DNA of 64,000 nucleotides from Spisula solida (GCA_947247005.1 OX365962.1:6483201-6547200); one strand, 5' to 3'; numbered from the stretch's first letter, positions 12,109 to 25,541 are shown. The notes: generated by a model not told the origin, from the sequence alone. A program made the numbers and translations.

Positions 12109-12631
12109 TTAAAGGGACTGCCTCACGTATTGGTGTAGTGCAAAAATAAAATAAAATTGTCAAATATTGGCGTAATTTTGATATAGTTGCCTGTATATGC
12201 CATAAACAACAACACTGACATTAAAAATAACTTGCAAAACATCGGCATTTTGTATTTATTTTGCATTTTTACATCCAAAATTCTATAGGGTATTAATACC
12301 CTATAGAAATAACACTACTATCACTTAAATTGACAGGAATTTGTTTGTATTTGAAGAAAACGAATTGCAAAACAAACCAAATACATCATTGATGTTTACA
12401 CAGTAGTTTGTTGAAGTAACAGTTTGGTCATGTGTCACTTGCATAATTCACAAAGCATTTCGAAAGGAAAAATACTGAGTGCGCGATATCAAGAGTGGTT
12501 TAAATTGCTTATTTGCAATAAAAAATTCATAAAGCAACCGTCTGTGGCTTTCTATTACATAAATACTTGGTTAGGTAGAAAAAATACGAAATATAAAGAT
12601 ATTAGCCCAATCTGTGAGGCAGCCACTTTAA
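12109..12631. mobile_element. TTAA-flanked MITE (family D)
   Basis: TTAA is followed by AGGGACTGCCTCACG. The other end, CTGTGAGGCAGCCACT, is followed by TTAA. The 523-bp interior has no transposase. TTAA target duplications are typical of piggyBac-like elements, so I infer a non-autonomous member. The plus-strand frame at 12424-12648 lies largely inside the element and is not taken as a gene. Confidence 0.72.
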
Positions 12632-12819
12632 CATTAATGTGCATTTAGATTGTAGAAATGTTTTGTTACCGATTTAGGTGGGTTGTGATTTAAATTGTGC
12701 CATACCGGTGGCCTGATACTGTTAAGCTATTAACATGATACATAATAATTCATGTATATTTTTTTTCGAAATTGAAAATATGTGTTTTGACGATTTGACA
12801 TGACTTGTTTAATAGACAG

Positions 12820-12965
12820 GCACCACGTGACAATATACCACGTGACAATGTGCTTTAATATAATATACCACGTGACAATGAACCACGTCAGGGTGTATTA
12901 CACCACTATGTTCCACGTGACAATGAATCACGTCACGGTGTATTACACTACAATGTACCAAGTGT
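12820..12965. repeat. CACGTGAC-rich tandem tract
   Basis: CACGTGAC occurs at least four times, along with the variants CACGTCAG and CACGTCAC, in a unit of roughly 46 bp that includes GGTGTATTACACYACWATGT. CACGTG is the classical E-box, but there is no gene promoter beside it, so this is recorded as a repeat. Confidence 0.65.
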
Positions 12966-13159
12966 ATTGCATACATATTAAACATGCGTTATTTATTTTG
13001 TTATGACAGTTTTGGTTTACGAAGAATAAAAAAACGAATAAAAAAATCGTTGTTCGTGTATTATGTTTTATTCCATTTGAGCCCTATAAAGCCCACGACG
13101 GCTATTTTCAAAACAAACCAACAACTTGATAACACATCTGCAGAATGATGCCGTAAGAT

Positions 13160-13660
13160 GTAAGACAAGAGAGCCAAACTGGCCTAGTATCGCTCACCTG
13201 TACACATTGACTTGGTAGAACTATATTCAAACTGGACCTTGATTTTGGTTGTCATTAAAACCAGAGTTATTCGTGTATTTCAATTATATAGCTACTTTTT
13301 GAATGGACAACTCATGCGACAGTGTTACATATTTGTAATGAAATCTATTCTGTACATTCAGATAAAATATTCAACTGTAGATATATAGACAAAAACGAGA
13401 CCAACCCACTGGCGGCCATGTTTTTGACGAATCATGACAAAAATGTACATTATGTAAGAGGGTCACCCAACAACTATTTCAGTCGAAAAAAATATTTTGA
13501 AATCTTGCCAAGGAACATTCCTGGGAAGTTTGGTTGAAACTGGTCAAGTGGTTTTGAAATAAATAAATTGTTTACGGACGAACGCACACACGCACGGACG
13601 ACGGACGAAGGGTGACCACAAAAGCTCACCCTGTCACTATGTAACAGGTGAGCTAAAGAC
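13160..13660. mobile_element. Dispersed element ending CAGGTGAGCTAAA
   Basis: The left end contains GTATCGCTCACCTG. The right end has GACGGACGAAGG, AAAAGCTCACCCTGTC and ACAGGTGAGCTAAAG, forming both a local hairpin and an inverse of the left end. I recognise this style of element from bivalve genomes, but no name is assigned. Frames at 13322 and 13474 are inside it. Confidence 0.6.
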
Positions 13661-15299
13661 GATATACAGCCTCCAGTCGGTTTGTAAACAAAATTAATGA
13701 ATTGTAAAAACAACAAATCAATAATCATTATTTATTGTCTAAGGGAAGCAATTCGTTCACAAATTAGTTTGTGTCTTCCATACATTATTCTTAAATGTGA
13801 TTTTTGGCATACTATTTCGACAGACCATTTGTGAAAAATGAAACAATCCAAATTCCTTGTATTTACTGGAATATCGGAAAAATATTTTTGAACAGAAAAT
13901 TGGGCTCTCATAAAACTCTCATAACCGCGATACTTTTCTTGAATTACTCGTTAAATCTGGGAACAAGAATGTGTACATTTACGCTCATCTTATATTGCTC
14001 TTATGTATGCGATGTCCTCATTTCATGAATGACCAACCTTTAATAAGTTTTGTTGTGCAGTATGGTTGAATTTGTCCATGTAACATATTATATATTCGCG
14101 GCCGCATAGTTAGTGGACCCTGCTATGTTTCTTCATGTAGTAGCTGTATTGTCATTGAAGTATGCTCTAGTATTGTATCGCTATAAGATACATTGTTAAA
14201 TAATGTTTCTACCAAGTATAGATATATAGGGTTATAATTTAAGATCCACCTGTTATTGCGCTGTTTGCATCAAAGGTATATAAACTGAGTACAAACAGAA
14301 ATGTACATCGTACAATTTCGTCATAGGGTGACATGTTATACTATAGCTTTCTTCGAAGGTCACACAAACAATAAAACTGGTGCGTTTTGATTGTGAACAC
14401 ATTAAAGTCTAATTTAAAACTTTACCTTGTCAGCAATGAATTCTAGTAGGAAATTGTTGAATGCGTCATTTAAAAACATCCAAGAATGAAAGAAGAGATA
14501 CATGGGAACAAGTAGACACAAAAAATACTGGTATATGTAGCACATGCAGAAGATGGCTGGCTGACCAAAATTACCGGTTTAACATGTAGCCCTATGGAGA
14601 AAATGTAACATTTTAGTTTCTTTTTGTACTCAGTTTATATGTCATAATGAATAACCATGTGACCGAACTGTTACAATATACGCTGTTTTGTCCATTGGCT
14701 GAAGAATTACTATGCAGGTAATCCTTATTGTTAGAGCAACACCCCGGGATCATTCGACATGGGCCGTCGGATTATATGTTAAATATATATAGAAGCAATA
14801 AACTCGTACATACATGTATAACACTCACTGTCCACTTATTCAACTCAACAAATTACTTCCAGTTCGTTTCTTTATTTCTATAATTATAACACAAGAACCA
14901 GTAATAACAGTAACACCAAATACAAACGTAGCACTAAATATTATTAATTTGCTGGTAATTTTCTTTACGTGAAGTGAGCAAGAGTGCCTACCTAGAACTG
15001 CCCAGATGCGGACTTTACTAGCAGATATTACAACAATCCCGACGGTGCTGGATACAACAAAATCATAATGGGAAGTACACGACTTTTAGTAAATCGAATT
15101 ACAAGCAGGCACCAAATATATAAAAACCTAATCGTGATTATTAAGACATGTGATAGTATTTATTAGTCACGTGACACCGGTTATTGTCTGATTTGGTGCT
15201 GATTCCTTCAGACTGTACTAATAGTATAAGTATAAGTAACATAGTTTACATCTGCCACAATTTTGTTTTTAATTAAAGGTCCTCTTTTAACATGAAACA
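13661..15299. other. No recognisable feature
   Basis: Unique AT-rich DNA. I found no paired splice sites with an open frame and no repeat family shared with the rest of the window. Confidence 0.4.
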
Positions 15300-18054
15300 T
15301 CTTAGCTGGAATTTTTTCACTCCGAATAAAATACATTGTTAAATAATAATTTCATTGTGAATTAAATATGCATTCCAAATATATATTGATGAATATCAAC
15401 TTTAAACAACATGCTAACAACATGATATTATTTCAATGATATAATGATATAATGATATAAAACTACTAATTTTCACACATTAAAACAAACAATCAAAAAC
15501 ACTGATATCAAACCACATCTTAAATATATTGACGAACAGTCGAATAATAAAAAGCCTTCTGAATTAATATTCGCTTAATCTATACTAATATAATTCTTAC
15601 GAAGATCATATAATGTCATCATTTTCATAAGGTTTTTATGAATTATTATTTCTTTTGGTATTAACTATTCAAAAAACGTGACATTTGAATCGTCGCAATG
15701 CCTAATTTTCCAAATTCATTAATTTTTTATTGAAAACATATTTAATTGAATATTTCATGAATGGTCGAATAACATCACAAAATAATTTTAAAATATTTTC
15801 CTTCCTGCTTATTCTACATTGGTAGTAAATAATAAATATCACAATACGTTCATGCCGGATTAAATATATATTGATGAATATTAACTATAAACAATAGTAT
15901 GCTAACAACATGACCTTATTTTAAAGATAAAAACTGTTTATTTAAACACATCAAATCTAACAATTAAAACACTTATCAAACCACGTCTAAAATGTATTTA
16001 CAAAAAAGTCGACGAAAACTGATGCCTTCTTAAATAAATACCTTTTAATGTATTTAAGGATAATGTTTGCTAAGACATTCATTATTAATTAAAATTAAAT
16101 TGAAAAAAGTAGTTCATGAACGGTCGATAAACAGCACCGATTGATTTAAAAATCCTTTCATGTCTGATAAATTGGGAAGCTAAGTATTGCTTTACATATT
16201 CTATATTGATCTTCATTAATAATAATACTTTCATTCCGAAATATTTGTAAATATTTGAAAAAATTGATGAATATTGACAATAAACAACACGCTAACAACA
16301 TAACATTATTTCAATGATATAATGATATAAAACTATTTATCTAAACACATCAAATCAAACAATTAAAAACACTTACCAAACCACATTTAAAATACATGTA
16401 GAAAAACAGTAGCTGAATACTGAAGCCTTCAGAAATAATTGTCTTTTTAATCTACTTTAATATAATACTTTCTAAGATCAAACCGCCGTCATATACATAT
16501 GCAATACGATTCTTTTTAAAAGGTTTTTCAATTATTTTTACCTTTAGTATAAAATATCCAAAACACGTGACACGTGACTTATCGCAAATGCAACATTTTC
16601 CAGATATAAGAAAAATAAAACGGAAAACATCTTTCAAGAATGGTCGAATAACAGCACCAAGTGATTTTAAAATCCTTTCCCTCCAGATACATATAAATTG
16701 GGAATCTAAGTATATTTTGACATATTATTACACATTGGTCTAAAATAATAATTATTATAATAATTTCATTCCGAATTAAATATATGTTGATGAAATTAAC
16801 TATAAAAAATATGCTAAAAACATGACATTATTTCATTGATATAATAAAATTCATTTAAACACATCAAATCAACCAATCAAAACACTTATCAAACAACATC
16901 AAATATAATTATTTAAAAAAACAGTCGCCGAAAACTGAAGCCTTCTTAAATATTTTCCATTGAATCTATTTTAGTATAATATTTGCAAAGGCATTCCAAT
17001 TTATTTGAATTAAACCGGAAATATAGTTCATGGATAGTTGATTAACAGCACCAAATGATTTTAAAATAAACACTGATAAATTGGAAATCTAAGTATTGCT
17101 GTACATATTCTACATAGATCTTCATTAATAATTATACATTCATTCAGAATATATATTCATTGTGATGAATCTTGACAAAAAACAACATGCTGACAACATG
17201 ACATTATTCCAATGATATAATTATAGCAAACTTTTAAACTAAACACATAAAATCAAACAATTAAAACACTTATATCAAACAACATTTAAAATACATTTAC
17301 AAAAAACAGTCGCCGAATACCGAAGCCTTCTGAAATTATTATCTTTTAATCTATTATAATGTAATTCTTACTAAGATCAAAACCAACATAGCATACGATT
17401 ATTTTCATATTGTTTTTTTAATCATAATAACTTTTGGGATAGAATTTCCAAAACACGTGACACTTGAATCATAGAAATGCCACTATCAGGCTGAAACCAT
17501 ATTTTAAATGAATGTTCGAATCACAGCACCAAGTTATTTTAAAATCATTACCTTCCTGATACATGTAAACAGAGAATCTAAGTATTTTGGACATATTCCT
17601 CAATAATCTACACTAATAATAATAGTTTTCTTCTGAATATATACTGATGAATATTGACTATAAACAATATGATACATTTATGTAACAACATGACCTTATT
17701 TTAATGATAAAACATTATTTATTTAATAACATCAAAGCAAACAATTAAAAACACTTATCAAACCATATCTAAAATATAATTACAATAACAGTCGCTGAAT
17801 ACTGAAGCCTTCTTAATTATTTTCTTTTAATATATTTGAATATTATACATTCTAAGACCAAGAGCGACATATAATACCATTCTGTTCATAAGGTTTATGA
17901 ATAATAATTGCTGTTGGTATAAAGTTACCAAAACGTGTGACATGTTGCTAGTATTATGTTGAAAACATATTTCTTGAATGGTGGAATACAATGTAACAGC
18001 ACCAAGTGATTTTAAAATCATTTCCTTCCTGAAACATGTAAAAAGATTATATTA

Positions 18055-18165
18055 AGTCAGACAGGGAAGGCAGCACTCAACTAAACCACCCGAGCACAAC
18101 AAACATTAAAAACACACAAAGCACTAAAACAGGGCATCCCGTCCCGAAAGTCTGACTGGGAATTT
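18055..18165. mobile_element. ~110-bp insert in the satellite
   Basis: GTCAGAC at the left and GTCTGAC at the right bracket a C/A-rich segment absent from the other satellite units. I infer a small insertion of unknown class. Confidence 0.4.
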
Positions 18166-18719
18166 AAGTATTTTTGACATACACTATATTTATCTACAAT
18201 AATAATATTTATATTTTTCTTCCGAATATATATATAGGAATAATAACTACAGACAATATGATACATTTTTGTAACAACATGACATTATTTTAATGATGTA
18301 ATGATATAAAAACATTTATTTAAACACTTCAAATCAAACAATCAAAAACACTAATCAAACCACATCTAAAATATAATTATTTACAAAAACAGTCGGCGAA
18401 AACTGAAGCCTTCTTAAATAATTACCTTCTAATCTATTATAATAAAATATTTACTAAGACATTCATTATTAATTTAAATTAAACTGAATAAAAATAGTTT
18501 ATGAATGGTCGATAAACAGCACCAAGTGATTTTAAAATCCTTCAATGTCTGATCAATTGGAAAGCTAAGTATTGCTTTTCTATATTCATCTTAATTAATA
18601 ATAATACTTTCATTCCGAATATATATTCATTTTAATGAATATTGACAATAAACAACATGCTAACAACATGACATTATTTCAATGATATAATGATATAGAA
18701 CTATTTATTTAAACATTTA

Positions 18720-18925
18720 TAATTTGTACTGACGGCGGAAACTCCGCTAATTCTAAAAACGTTCGAAATTAATTTTCCATTTTGGTAGCATCTTTATAAT
18801 CATGTTAATCAACTTCAACTCTAAAACTAAAACTTTAACTTCATGTTTTATTATAATTATGTGACACATATACGGGGATGTTACCTGGTCAGTAAATATC
18901 GTACCTGGGCAGGCGAGTAAATTAT
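18720..18925. mobile_element. ~200-bp non-satellite insert
   Basis: Satellite homology stops at about 18720 and resumes at about 18926. The foreign segment includes TGACGGCGGAAACTCCGC and GATGTTACCTGGTCAGTAAA. No inverted ends are obvious. Confidence 0.4.
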
Positions 18926-19397
18926 GTTCTTTTAATCTATTTTAATATTATACATTCTAAGATCAAAAGCAACAATTCTGTTAGTAAGGTTTTATGAATC
19001 ATAATTGATCTTGGTATAAAATTACCAAAACATGTGACATGTGCCACTATTAGGATGAAAATATATTTCTTGAATGGTGGAATAACAGCACCAAGTGAAT
19101 ATAAAATCATTTCCTTACTGAAACGTGTAAATTTGGAATCTAAGTATTTCAGTCAATTTCATGTCATGTATATTTCTACATAAATCTACAATAATAATAA
19201 TATGTTTCTTACGAATATATATTTAGGAATAATAACTACAGACAATATGATACATTTTTGTAACAACATGACATTATTTTAATAATATAAAACTATCCAA
19301 TCAAACAATTAAAAACACTTATCAAACTACATCTAAAATATAATCTTTAAAAAAAACAGTCACCAAAACTGAGTCATTCTGAAATAATTACCTTTGA

Positions 19398-20757
19398 TCA
19401 CTCCAGTTCATACATTTTCACCACATCACTGTCACCCAGGGAAACAAACATTCTATTCAGTCCTTGATGAAAACACACTGAGAATGGATGTTGTAATCCA
19501 TCACCTTGCTTCACAACCACACCAACTTTCTCACCACTCTCTCTGTATTGTACCACATTGTGAGATAAGCACCCAACTACAAACACGCTTCCCATGTGAT
19601 CAACACATACACCATCTACACCGCTTAGATCACTGTCTGTTATTGTGGACACATAGTTTCCCATCTCATCAAAACAAACAAGTCCACTGGACCAATCACC
19701 AACAAACATTCTGCTTCCTCTCTGGTTGAATACAATATGTCCACTTCGGTCGAACAGTTGGTTCCCGGCATTATCTTGTGAAATTGTCTTCACCAGGGTA
19801 CCAGTCATATTGTAAACAAAGAGTGATTTAGCATCATCTGTCACATACAGTTTACCGTCATTGAAGGCAATACCATAGCAACGGTGAGACATTTTTATCT
19901 GTCTTGTAAGGGTCATCTTGTTATGTGTGGAAACAAACTGGATCTTGTTGTCACTCTCACCAGCAACAGCAACTTCATGTTCACTGATACAACATACGCC
20001 ACGGGGTTTAAAATCTAAAGTGCAATATCCAACAACAGACATAGTATATGCATTAATACGTTTTAGTTTGTTATTGTTGTAATCTGTTACAAGTAGTTGG
20101 TTATCATGTGTCAGACAACATCCATTGGAATGGCATCGGTCGGAATCATCAGAAAGTTTAATGTTAATATCTCTACTTCCTTTGACTTTATACAGGTCGT
20201 GTTTCTGCTTTTCATGTTTCTGAACTCGGCCAATACATTTAACAGCTTTGATACTTCCCATTAATGCTTGATCGGGAATGAAGGATATCTGTATGTCTGT
20301 GTGGTGATTCAGATCATGTTTGACCTTCTCTCGTTCAGCCTCCTTAATCTTCTCCTGTGCTAGTTTGGAACAGACGAATTTCTGGGCTCTATTTCCATCT
20401 GATTGTGTAAGCTTGTCATCTCGCGTCTTCAAATCGTCATGTATGTCTTCAGCATTCTGTTTATCTTGTAGTATTTCATTTTCCAATTCTTTATAGGCAG
20501 CTTCAACTTCTTGTTTTGACGACTCAGCAGCTTTACGAATTATCGCTTCTAACGCTTTCTGGGAAGTAGTAACTTTATCAAGAGTTTCCATCTTCGCTAC
20601 GTTCAATGATTTAAGTTGTGAATCTTTAGATTTACTCACCGCATCCATAGATACCATCACGTCTTTTAGAAGAAGGTGCGTCTGTTTGCAGTCAGATGAC
20701 TTAAATAAGGTGTCGATCATATCTGGTATGGAATGTATGTGACTGGCTTCACAAGAC
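19398..20757 (-). CDS. TRIM-like gene 1 exon 2
   Basis: 1360 nt. Its first base completes Lys117, and the sequence continues SCEASHIHSI, the expected end of a B-box 2. Coiled coil and propeller follow without interruption to the stop at 19398-19400. Confidence 0.88.
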
Positions 20758-23700
20758 CTGAAATAAGAAGGTGAATAAACGTAATCATGAACAATCAAAC
20801 ATGTGACTCCAATTATAAAAATAATTATCTAAATATTATTTAAACAGTACACTGGAAAATATGGAAACAGTACAGCAGAAATTTCAAAGTCCGTCGGTAC
20901 ACGCTGAATAATCAAATTATACAATATCCCTTTACAAAAAAGTCAGTAAAATTCAGCATTTGCAACTGTTACTCAGTATTCAAAATAATGTCGTTATTGA
21001 CAGTACCGGAGTCAGACCAACAGCTGAACACAAATGAAGAGTTTTTCTATATTTATATCTAAAACAAGCTCTTGACAATTCCCCGTTTTCGAAATATATG
21101 CAACACCTTTCTCGTCAGCGCATGCGTCCCAAAATAGCGACTCGCAAAAGGTACTGCCATCCACACTATAAGGAAATTAACGACTAAAGTATTTCATGAA
21201 TATTGTTGTAACAAAGATAATTAATATTTCTAGTCAATCGTTAAAAGAACGTGACTATCGTCCGCTTCGTACCGTATCACACCATACAGTATACATGAGT
21301 AAGCATGACAGCATTTTCGTTGCAAATCTTGCTTTTTCGTACACAAACTAAAATACAATATGACATTAAGAGTCATTATTGTTGTTCAGGACATAGTCAA
21401 TAGACACTATTATAGCATAAACACTAGTGATTTTGCCACACGTTAACGGGTCGAAAACCATGTGTACAAATGAAGATTCACTCGAGCACGCGCCGTTGGT
21501 GTCCAGTAGTACTAATGCTCATTTCAGGGCCCCAGACGGGCTTCGGTACCAACCATCCCTTGCAAATCTGCAGATGTTATAACACAATAAAGCATGCGTT
21601 TACCCTATATTACAAACAAATAGTTAGGAAACCTGTTTAAAAACGTGTATCATCATCAATTGCTTTGCCAACCGAAAGTAGAAAATGGTAATGACCCTAC
21701 AAAACGAATGTTGAAAATGGTCATGACCCATTCTGATCACCTTGACCTAAATGCACTGCAATAGACCTCTGACATAACAAGGCGCTATATTGACTTATTT
21801 TCAGTCATATGATTAGCAAATGCCCCCCCCCCCCGCATCCAGTCATTAGTACACAATTATTATGCCAATACATGTTCACACAAATGTAATTATATAATAT
21901 ATATATTTTTATATATCTATATAGATCTACTAAATCAGCAAATGCACACTATAAATTGTAAGCAGGCGATACTTAAACGTGTTACGAACCGAAAGTCAAG
22001 CACTACTAAGTAATTTGTAAACAAATCAGATTTCCCGAAAATTTAATATGGGTCATGTTTGTTGATGTTGTCGAAACGCGCATGGGAAATATAAATGACG
22101 ACTAATATCAAAAATACTTGATTTACCTGTCATTGTTGGTCTTCTCGTGGTCGTAAACACGAGACACTAATAGGGACAGTTAAATTACCATCTTATTGAC
22201 GGATACATAATTTGTTAACTTCACGCGAACGTAGCTTTACTGATAACTCAGACTAGTCATTTTGATGTCTTCAAACAGTTAGTTATAACCGAGGTGTATT
22301 TACCGGAGATAAACGTTCACGATTGGGTAATGACCATGTAAACCGAAAGTAGATAACGGTAATGACCATGCCAACCGAACGTAGAAAATAGTAATGACAA
22401 TGAACACCGAACATAGAAAACATTTATGACTATGTTAACCGAACGTAGAAAACGGTAATGACCATGTAGACCGAAAGTAGAAAATGATAATGACCTGTAA
22501 ACCGAAAGTAGGAAACGGTAATGACCATGAAACCAAAAATTAGAAAACGGTAATGACCATGCAAACCAAACGTAGAAATCGTTTATGACCGTAGAAATGG
22601 AAAGTAGATGACCATGCAAAGCGAATGTAGCAATTTGTAATGTCCATGTTAATCGAACGTATGACAATGTAAACCGAAAGTAGAAAATGGAAATGACTAT
22701 GCAAACCGAACGTAGAAAATGTTGAAAAGCATTAACACCGAACGTACAAAACATTAATAACTATGTTAACTGAAAGTAGAAAACGGTAATGACAATGAAA
22801 ACCGAAAGTAGAAAATGTTGATGACCATTAACACCGAACGTACAAAACATTAATAACTATGTTAACTGAAAGTAGAAAACGGTAATGACCATGAAAACCG
22901 AAAGTAGAAAACGCTAATGACCATGCAAACCGAACATAGAAAACGGTAAAGACCATTCCAACCGAACGTAGAAAACATTCTTGACCATGAAAACCGAAAG
23001 TAGAAAACGGTAATGACCATATTAACCGAAAGTAAAAAATAGTGATGACCATGTCAACCTAAAGTAGAAAAAGGCAATGACCATGTTAATAGAACATAGG
23101 GAATGGTAATGACCTTGCAAACTGAACGTGGGAAACATTGATGACCATGTAAACCGAAAGTAGGAAACGGTAATGACCATGAAACCAATAAATAGAAAGT
23201 AGAAAACGATAACTGCCATGCACACCGAAAGTAGCACACGTTAAAGACCTTGCAACCAAAAAATAGAGAACGATAATTACCTTGAAACCCGAAAAAAGGG
23301 AACGATAATGACCTCCTTGAAATCCGAAAGTAGAAAACGGTAATGGCTTTGCATAGTCAACAGTAATATGAACTAATGCACAGCATATTTTAGCGGAGTA
23401 TGTCAGTTGTCCTACATTATTCGTAACCTGGATTTTTTACTGGATTTTTTAGTGATGCATAACTTCACAACAAATTGTTTGGTTACGAAGTTACGAATGT
23501 TACGTCTATGCAACCTATCGAAGCGGTTCGTTGCACAAGAAAGCGCTCGATAGCGGTTTGATACGAAATATTGGGTACAAAGAAACGAAAGACGATACAC
23601 ACCTGCTATCGTTTGTCAGTCCGAATGAACATTTGTCAGCCCGATCAAAATGAAATTATATCTGTCTGTGGATAATGCACGTTTTTCAATTTGTTTAATT

Positions 23701-25541
23701 CTAGGTCTCATTAATTCAGGGGTAACTAATTTAAAAATGAATAATTAGATATAAACACAGATAACAACTGATTTCAAATAGGCCTTATGTGATATTTTAC
23801 CTTTTTTAATGGGTTGCATGAGCATACCAGATAGTACTTCTGTTCAAAACAAAAAAGCTATTTTCATTTCAATTAATCATATTACGATTAAATATCAAAC
23901 ATCTTTAATCTTAATTACCTTTTTTGTTAAATAAACCCTGCAAATCGTCACAACATAAAAGAGATTTAGACGGAAAATTACGGGTTTTATTGGATCCAAT
24001 AACGACAACAACAACATGTAATTAGTTTTCGCGGCCTTTATCCCGCGAATATTTTTTTACGATTTTGGAGGGATTTTTTATTACATCTCGGCCCGGAATT
24101 ACGAAAATGCATTTGTTTTACTTTCTGTACAATAACCTACAACTACGATGTGGATTATAAACGTCCGGTCCAGATACGTAAATACCCGAAACGGACTTTA
24201 ATTAATTGTATTGCAAACTTTGCGATGGGAAATAACAAAAACATGTGTCTTTTTTATTAGATTTTCTTAAGATTGGTTGATATTTCGCGCATATGAACGA
24301 TTCCCGCTCGACTTACTTCGTTATCTCAGAGTAATCATGTGTCTCATAACAGTTTGTAGCATCGTTTATGCACTGAAAATGGCTGCCTTTTTTGTGTCCA
24401 AACATTTAGGAAATAGCCCTCCCCATATAAAAGATTGGTTGCACAGCAACCATGGAAGACTGATAATTATTATCTTTTCTTTTCTAGACTGGGGCCTACG
24501 CTAGTTTTTGGAATATTTTTAATTTTTTTTCATTAAAAAATATAAGACAATTTATGAGCAGCCGAATATCGCATTTTAATTTTTTTTGTTATTCTATTGG
24601 CAGCCATTTTCTAGTATCTTTGCTTCAGAGCGGGATTTTAACACAAATTTTCAGATCCATTAGTGAATTCAAACTCTGACCAAACCACGTGCACAGGTGT
24701 TACCATCAACCGGATCTTATCCGTTGGGGTCCGCTATAAGGAATAAACTATAACAAAGAAATACTCATGTAGAAACGTATTTCTGAACCTGTATCATCCA
24801 AAACTTCTATGAACTTGCAAACCGAAAGTAGAAAAATGGTAATGTTTCTTGGATATCTTTCAAAGTATACATTTTCAGTTTCCTGGATTTATATTATAAG
24901 AATGATAAACATTTCAGTAAGTACAAATGGATAGTTTGTGTGTTTGTGACTATGCAAGATTTGCAATGAAGTGTGATGTCATGCTTCAATAAATTCACTT
25001 TGTCAACATTTTAACTTCAAGGGTAAATGCAGTACATTATAATACTGTGCTTACTGTATCCAACATATTTTAAATTTGAAGAATAAAATGCGTTTGAACA
25101 AATATGCACAGTCCAATTATTGATAATACTCCGTGTACTTAAACAATATTAATGTTCCATATTATGACCCGCCAATACAAAAACAACTTACTTGTGATCT
25201 GTGGCTATGCAAACATAGCAGCCAACAACTTCGTGACTTCCACAATACATGTCCACCACCTTGGCTTTATGTATGCTGCATCGTTCTGTTGGAAGTTCTA
25301 ACACACTTGATTGGTCCGTCCCACCACTCGCTTGGTTTCCTTGACTGACTTCCATCAAATTATGTCCGGTCAGAGCTGGAAATTTCTTGTGTGCGTCAGT
25401 ACAGGGTTGACAACAATATCCACTACATTCAACACAATACTTCACAGCTTCTACTGTCTTGTTGTCACGAGCACACGTTGTACAAACAAAATCAAATGTT
25501 TCCTCCGACATTTTCATCTGAGACCGTCTTCCGTGTGCCAT
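19398..25541 (-). CDS. TRIM-like gene 1: B-box/coiled-coil/NHL-like propeller protein, no RING (569 aa)
   Basis: Two exons, 25541-25192 and 20757-19398, join in frame. The donor GATCACAA/GTAAGT meets the acceptor TTATTTCAG/G, and the join falls inside the second B-box. B-box 1 has Cys20, Cys23, Cys36, Cys39, Cys44/47 and His51/60. B-box 2 has Cys88, His91, Cys100, Cys108, Cys111 and His116, with a further His near 123. Lys/Glu-rich helix of coiled-coil type covers about residues 150-280. About 300-569 holds six propeller-like repeats such as LLVTDYNNNKLKRI and MFVGDWSSGLVCFD. The start is ATG 25541 because AAAAATGG is a good context and no ATG lies upstream in frame. No RING is present, so ubiquitin ligase activity is not supported; such proteins are expanded in bivalves and usually presumed to act in recognition or scaffolding. 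A satellite abuts the 3' end and a 40-bp repeat array lies upstream. Confidence 0.88.
20758..22327 (-). other. TRIM-like gene 1 intron, 3' part
   Basis: AT-rich DNA with a C homopolymer at about 21823-21835. One stray unit of the ~31-bp minisatellite (ACCGAAAGTAGAAAATGG) lies at 21670. No exon seen. Confidence 0.45.
22328..23346. repeat. ~31-bp minisatellite (ACCGAAAGTAGAAAACGG)
   Basis: Roughly thirty units of ACCGAAAGTAGAAAACGG followed by TAATGACCATGNA. Recurrent variants are GAACGTAG and AACATTNATGAC. Long minus-strand frames here are repeat translations. The array lies in the intron of TRIM-like gene 1. Confidence 0.9.
23347..25191 (-). other. TRIM-like gene 1 intron, 5' part
   Basis: Mostly unique AT-rich sequence, with an isolated minisatellite unit at 24818-24845. 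No additional exon is needed, since the flanking exons join in frame. Confidence 0.45.
25192..25541 (-). CDS. TRIM-like gene 1 exon 1
   Basis: 350 nt carrying the start codon, B-box 1 and most of B-box 2. Reading past the donor stops at the TAA inside GTAAGT, which supports the splice. Confidence 0.87.

Larger units (their letters stand above)
15300..19380. repeat. AT-rich satellite of two alternating subunit types
   Basis: A landmark CAGTCGCCGAAAACTGAAGC plus CTTCT appears, with variation, near 15533, 16005, 16401, 16921, 17305, 17786, 18386 and 19355. Each is followed by an ATGATATAA and CATCAAATCAAACAATTAAA region. Type 1 subunits contain a CCAAAACACGTGACAC segment; type 2 lack it and carry GCTAAGACATTCATTATTAA. 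Spacings alternate between about 390 and 470-520 bp, consistent with an ~0.9-kb dimer. The array is interrupted near 18055-18165 and 18720-18925. The last unit runs to within about 20 bp of the stop codon of TRIM-like gene 1. Confidence 0.8.

Noticed and set aside
22317..23239. Minus-strand Phe/Ser-rich frames of up to 145 residues
   Set aside because: They are translations of the 31-bp minisatellite.
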